This document shows, in pieces, positions 5,905 through 7,758 of a DNA stretch of 7,758 nt; the stretch's first letter is position 1, and each line of letters begins with the position of its first letter. This stretch comes from an uncultured Spirochaetaceae bacterium (GTDB lineage: Bacteria; Spirochaetota; Spirochaetia; Treponematales; Treponemataceae), in the NCBI GenBank assembly GCA_902796985.1, contig CADBRC010000240.1, forward strand, positions 1-7,758. The letters run 5' to 3'. The notes below the pieces were generated by a model. That model did not search any database, had not been told where the DNA came from, and saw nothing but the letters and a program-made list of their open reading frames with translations. A program made the position numbers and the translations under genes.

Positions 5905-5977
5905 AGCTCCCGAGCGGAATCGGACCGCTGACCTCATCGTTACCAACGATGTGCTCTACCGACTGAGCTACAAGAGC
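5905..5977 (-). tRNA. tRNA-Thr (anticodon GGT)
   Basis: A 73-nt cloverleaf: acceptor GCTCTTG/CGGGAGC with two G.U pairs, D arm GCTC...GAGC with loop AGTCGGTA, anticodon stem CATCG/CGATG with loop TTGGTAA (GGT at 34-36), and T arm AGCGG/CCGCT. The G1-C72 and C2-G71 acceptor pairs suit Thr identity. The discriminator is T (U73), whereas E. coli tRNA-Thr has A. The T loop reads TCCGATT, so position 55, nearly always U and modified to pseudouridine, is C. The CCA tail is not encoded. It is the first gene after the main operon promoter. Confidence 0.95.
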
Positions 5978-6008
5978 AAGCTTTCATACACTCGAATCGT
6001 GTTTGAGT

Positions 6009-6037
6009 ACTATAATAGATTAACAGGGGAATGTCAA
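6009..6037 (-). promoter_or_regulatory. Sigma70-type promoter for the tRNA-Thr/rpmG/secE/nusG/rpl/rpoB operon
   Basis: A perfect -35 box TTGACA (6037-6032) is separated by exactly 17 bases from a -10 box TATAGT (6014-6009), one mismatch from consensus. A/T-rich tracts upstream of the -35 resemble an UP element. Transcription should start near 6002, about 25 bases before tRNA-Thr. This is the strongest promoter in the window and the only one I find before rpoB. Confidence 0.88.
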
Positions 6038-6065
6038 TAATCAAACCCAGAATTTTGAAAAGTTT

Positions 6066-6083
6066 TAGGAAAGATTCCTTTCC
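6066..6083 (-). terminator. Weak terminator candidate after the 72-aa gene
   Basis: A 6-bp hairpin GGAAAG/CTTTCC with loop GAAT lies about 20 bases after the stop of the small gene. It is followed by TAAAACTTTTC rather than a clean T run. It may be a weak terminator, and read-through into the operon promoter is possible. Confidence 0.3.
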
Positions 6084-6099
6084 CCTCCTCCGGGGCAGT

Positions 6100-6318
6100 T
6101 CAGCAGCTGATGAACTGGTGGTCCATGCCCGGCAGATCAGGGCTGACCTCCACAGGGAAGCCTATAATCGTGTTGTCCCAGCCGGGGCTCGCCGCCAGCG
6201 CATCCGCAAGCTCCTTGCCTATGACGATTTTCTCCACGGTCTTGCCCGTCAGCATCACATCCGAGAATTCCATGTCTATGTCGGCCAGAACGCCGGCCAG
6301 TTCCGGTGAAAGTTCCAT
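6100..6318 (-). CDS. Hypothetical acidic 72-aa protein (orphan)
   Basis: I do not recognise this protein. It begins MELSPELAGVLADIDMEF and ends GMDHQFISC. It is very acidic: about 13 Asp/Glu against 3 Lys and no Arg. There is no signal peptide or membrane span and one cysteine, at the C-terminus. Residues 51-63 (IIGFPVEVSPDLP) loosely recall small phage-encoded proteins with an 'IxGxPVxV...LP' pattern, a weak impression only. Reality as a gene is well supported. GGAGG lies six bases before the ATG, and a near-consensus promoter sits directly upstream. The gene is isolated between the sugar-permease terminator and the operon promoter. The in-frame extension to 6492 is rejected because it reads through that promoter and the terminator. 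Confidence 0.75.
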   Translation of the reverse strand: MELSPELAGVLADIDMEFSDVMLTGKTVEKIVIGKELADALAASPGWDNTIIGFPVEVSPDLPGMDHQFISC

Positions 6319-6338
6319 TGAAAACCTCCGTATCAAAC

Positions 6339-6367
6339 AGTATAACTCAAATTCCTCTACTTGTAAA
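6339..6367 (-). promoter_or_regulatory. Sigma70-type promoter of the 72-aa orphan gene
   Basis: TTTACA (-35, 6367-6362) and TATACT (-10, 6344-6339) are separated by 17 bases, each one mismatch from consensus. The predicted start near 6332 leaves a leader of only about 14-16 bases, just enough for the GGAGG ribosome binding site. Confidence 0.8.
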
Positions 6368-6400
6368 GCTTGCAGCCAGGCCGCAGCACAAACAGAAGTC

Positions 6401-6416
6401 CGCCGGACCCGCCGGC
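6401..6416. repeat. GC-rich CGCCGG direct/inverted repeat upstream of the orphan-gene promoter
   Basis: CGCCGG occurs twice (6401-6406 and 6410-6415), and GCCGG pairs with CCGGC around ACCCG, giving a 5-bp hairpin. It lies about 35 bases upstream of the -35 box. It may be a regulator site or chance GC richness. Confidence 0.25.
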
Positions 6417-6454
6417 AGAAAAACCAGCCAGACCCCGCAAAGATACAGGGAGTG

Positions 6455-6498
6455 AAAAAAATGGGCCAGTGCAAAAGCATCTGCTCTCGCACTGGCCC
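6455..6498 (-). terminator. Strong intrinsic terminator of the sugar ABC permease operon
   Basis: The arm GGGCCAGTGC pairs perfectly with GCACTGGCCC (6498-6489 with 6472-6463). The stem continues inward by six more pairs (GAGAGC with GCTTTT, two of them G.U) to an AGAT loop, giving 16 bp in all. A run of seven T (6461-6455) follows after one A. The G.U pairs make it a minus-strand element. It starts 20 bases after the permease stop. Confidence 0.93.
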
Positions 6499-6518
6499 GC
6501 GGAGGATTCAGCAGCAGT

Positions 6519-7361
6519 TTATTCCTTTACGGAGCCGCTTGTAAGGCCTGCAACAATCTGCTTCTGTGCAAGCGCATAGAAAATGACAACCGGAATCAGC
6601 GACAGCGTCAGGTAGGCAAGGACCTGCGACCAGTCCGTCGAATACTGCCCCTGATACTGCATGACGCCGAGCGGCAGGGTATACTTTTTCTGATCGTTCA
6701 GAATAAGCAGCGGAAGAAGGAACTGGTTCCAGCTGCCGACCAGCGAAAGCACTGAAATCGTCGTGATGATCGGCTTTGAAAGCGGAATGACCATTCTGAT
6801 CAAGAAGCCGAGCTTACCGCAGCCGTCGATTGTCGCCGCTTCTTCCAGCTCCATCGGGATCTGCGCAAAGAATCTCCGCGTCAGCATCGTGTTGAACGCC
6901 AGGCCGAACGCCGCCTGCGGAAGCATGACTCCCAGGTGCGTATCAATCAGCCCGACCTTGCGCATCTGAAGGTACATCGGAAGAATCGCGACAGCGAGCG
7001 GGAACAGGAGACCGAGCAGGAAATAATTGTAAAAAAGTTCCCTGCCCCAGAATTTGATACGCGCAAAGGTAAATCCGGTCAGGCAGCAGAGAATGACGGC
7101 GAACACGACGGACCCTGCCATGATTATCAGCGAATTTGCAAGATTCGCAAAATAGGAAGACGTCATCGGATTCAGAATCTTTGCGAATGTCCCGAGCTGG
7201 AACTCTTTCGGAAAGCCGAACGGATTGCCGCGAATGCCGCCGGTCGTCTTAAAGCCGCCCCAGAGCATGACCCACAGCGGAAACACCGTATAAAAGGCGG
7301 TTATAGCAAGAAAAAGTATCTTTATCGTTTTATACAAGGCATTTGTATTCGTTTTATTCAT
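6519..7361 (-). CDS. Carbohydrate ABC transporter permease, MalG/UgpE-like (CUT1 family), 280 aa
   Basis: An inner-membrane permease of the CUT1 sugar importer family, which pairs with a MalF-like partner, a periplasmic binding protein and an ATPase. About six membrane spans can be placed: 13-35, 71-98, 108-131, 142-160, 197-218 and 246-265. The EAA loop that docks the ATPase is clear at 173-193 (EEAATIDGCGKLGFLIRMVIP). The C-terminus QKQIVAGLTSGSVKE is typical of the MalG-like half. The ATG at 7361 is preferred over an in-frame GTG at 7373 because GAGG is six bases upstream of it. That ribosome binding site overlaps the end of the upstream permease, whose stop is eight bases away, so the two are translated from one mRNA. 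The sugar cannot be read from the permease. A strong terminator follows. Confidence 0.95.
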   Translation of the reverse strand: MNKTNTNALYKTIKILFLAITAFYTVFPLWVMLWGGFKTTGGIRGNPFGFPKEFQLGTFAKILNPMTSSYFANLANSLIIMAGSVVFAVILCCLTGFTFARIKFWGRELFYNYFLLGLLFPLAVAILPMYLQMRKVGLIDTHLGVMLPQAAFGLAFNTMLTRRFFAQIPMELEEAATIDGCGKLGFLIRMVIPLSKPIITTISVLSLVGSWNQFLLPLLILNDQKKYTLPLGVMQYQGQYSTDWSQVLAYLTLSLIPVVIFYALAQKQIVAGLTSGSVKE

Positions 7362-7369
7362 TCTGCCCC

Positions 7370-7758
7370 TCACTCACCTTTATTGATAAGTTTCTGATAC
7401 ACTGCATTGAACGTAACGCAGATGACAAAAATGACGATAGCCGCCGCGCTTCCGTAGCCCATCTGCGAACGGGTGAAGCCGAACTTATACAGGTAGGTAA
7501 CCATCGTTTCGGCTGCATTGGCCGAATGGCCCTGGCCCATTGCCCATATAATATCAAAGGTCTGGAGCGAACCGACGATGCAGAAGAACATCGTGACGAC
7601 AATCGTCGGAAGAAGCAGCGGAAGAATGATGAACACATTCAGCTGGAGCGGGGAGGCGCCGTCAATTGCCGCCGCCTCGCGGATATCGTCAGAAATGCCC
7701 TGCAATCCTGCAATATACAGGATCATGTACAAACCGAAATACTTCCAGGTAATGACGA
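7370..7758 (-). CDS. Carbohydrate ABC transporter permease, MalF/UgpA-like (CUT1 family), C-terminal 128 residues (partial)
   Basis: This is the 3' part of the partner permease, open to the right edge. The visible sequence begins VITWKYFGLYMILYIAGLQG, the usual segment before the EAA loop in MalF/UgpA-type proteins. Next comes the EAA motif SDDIREAAAIDGASPLQLNVF with IILPLL. Three hydrophobic segments follow: TIVVTMFFCIVGSLQTFDIIW, the conserved GPxxxT-like loop region (here GQGHSANAAETMVTYLY), and AAAIVIFVICVTFNAVYQKLI. Full-length members have about 290-310 residues, so the N-terminal half is outside the window. The binding-protein gene would be expected further right. Confidence 0.95.
   Translation of the reverse strand, partial: VITWKYFGLYMILYIAGLQGISDDIREAAAIDGASPLQLNVFIILPLLLPTIVVTMFFCIVGSLQTFDIIWAMGQGHSANAAETMVTYLYKFGFTRSQMGYGSAAAIVIFVICVTFNAVYQKLINKGE

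Noticed and set aside
6319..6492. N-terminal extension of the 72-aa gene by 58 codons
   Set aside because: It would be translated from the terminator hairpin and through a good promoter. The ATG at 6318 has a strong GGAGG site.
6110..6544. 144-codon plus-strand open frame
   Set aside because: It crosses the permease terminator, a minus-strand promoter and the 72-aa gene. Its composition is low complexity with no family resemblance.
1..7758. CRISPR array, insertion sequence or prophage attachment site at the tRNA genes
   Set aside because: No spaced direct repeats, transposase, integrase or duplicated tRNA 3' end are visible. Both tRNAs lie inside a housekeeping operon.

Overview
The window is the start of the core transcription/translation operon of a Treponema-like spirochaete, followed by the end of a carbohydrate ABC transporter operon. 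Every supportable gene lies on the minus strand, so transcription runs from high to low coordinates. Three things suggest a spirochaete. The gene order is tRNA, rpmG, tRNA-Trp, secE, nusG, rplK, rplA, rplJ, rplL, rpoB, as I recall it for Treponema pallidum. The RpoB rifampicin region has Asn at the E. coli Ser531 position. The flanking RpoB sequence also looks treponemal. By eye the G+C content is around 50% or slightly above, higher than many treponemes, which fits a gut or rumen species better than an oral one; this is inference and the species cannot be named.

Layout in transcription order (right to left). 7758-7370: 3' part of a MalF/UgpA-type sugar ABC permease. 7361-6519: a complete MalG/UgpE-type permease starting 8 nt later, closed by a strong intrinsic terminator (6498-6455). 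6367-6100: a stand-alone 72-residue acidic protein of unknown function with its own near-consensus promoter and an extremely short leader. 6037-6009: a very good sigma70-type promoter that should start the main operon. 5977-5381: tRNA-Thr(GGT), rpmG, tRNA-Trp(CCA) and secE, closely packed. 5377-5347: a terminator-like hairpin with a T tract between secE and nusG. 5315-2382: nusG, rplK, rplA, rplJ, rplL. 2381-2141: a structured intergenic spacer with a 16-bp hairpin. 2140-1: the first 713 codons of rpoB, running off the left edge.

The operon supplies parts of one machine: ribosomal stalk and L1-arm proteins (L11, L1, L10, L7/L12), L33, an elongation factor linking RNA polymerase to the ribosome (NusG), the translocon subunit SecE, two tRNAs and RNA polymerase beta. 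Dosage control seems to be written into the spacers. There is a probable attenuator after secE and a structured spacer before rplL, whose product is needed in several copies per ribosome. A long hairpin precedes rpoB, where E. coli has an attenuator and an RNase III site. rplK-rplA and rplA-rplJ are joined by TAATG stop/start overlaps. Several hairpins pair fully only as minus-strand RNA, because A.C mismatches on the plus strand become G.U pairs, which supports the transcription direction.

Most of the window is a conserved housekeeping region. The best candidates for something undescribed are the 72-aa orphan gene, the regulatory RNA structures in the spacers, and an unusual T-loop in tRNA-Thr.
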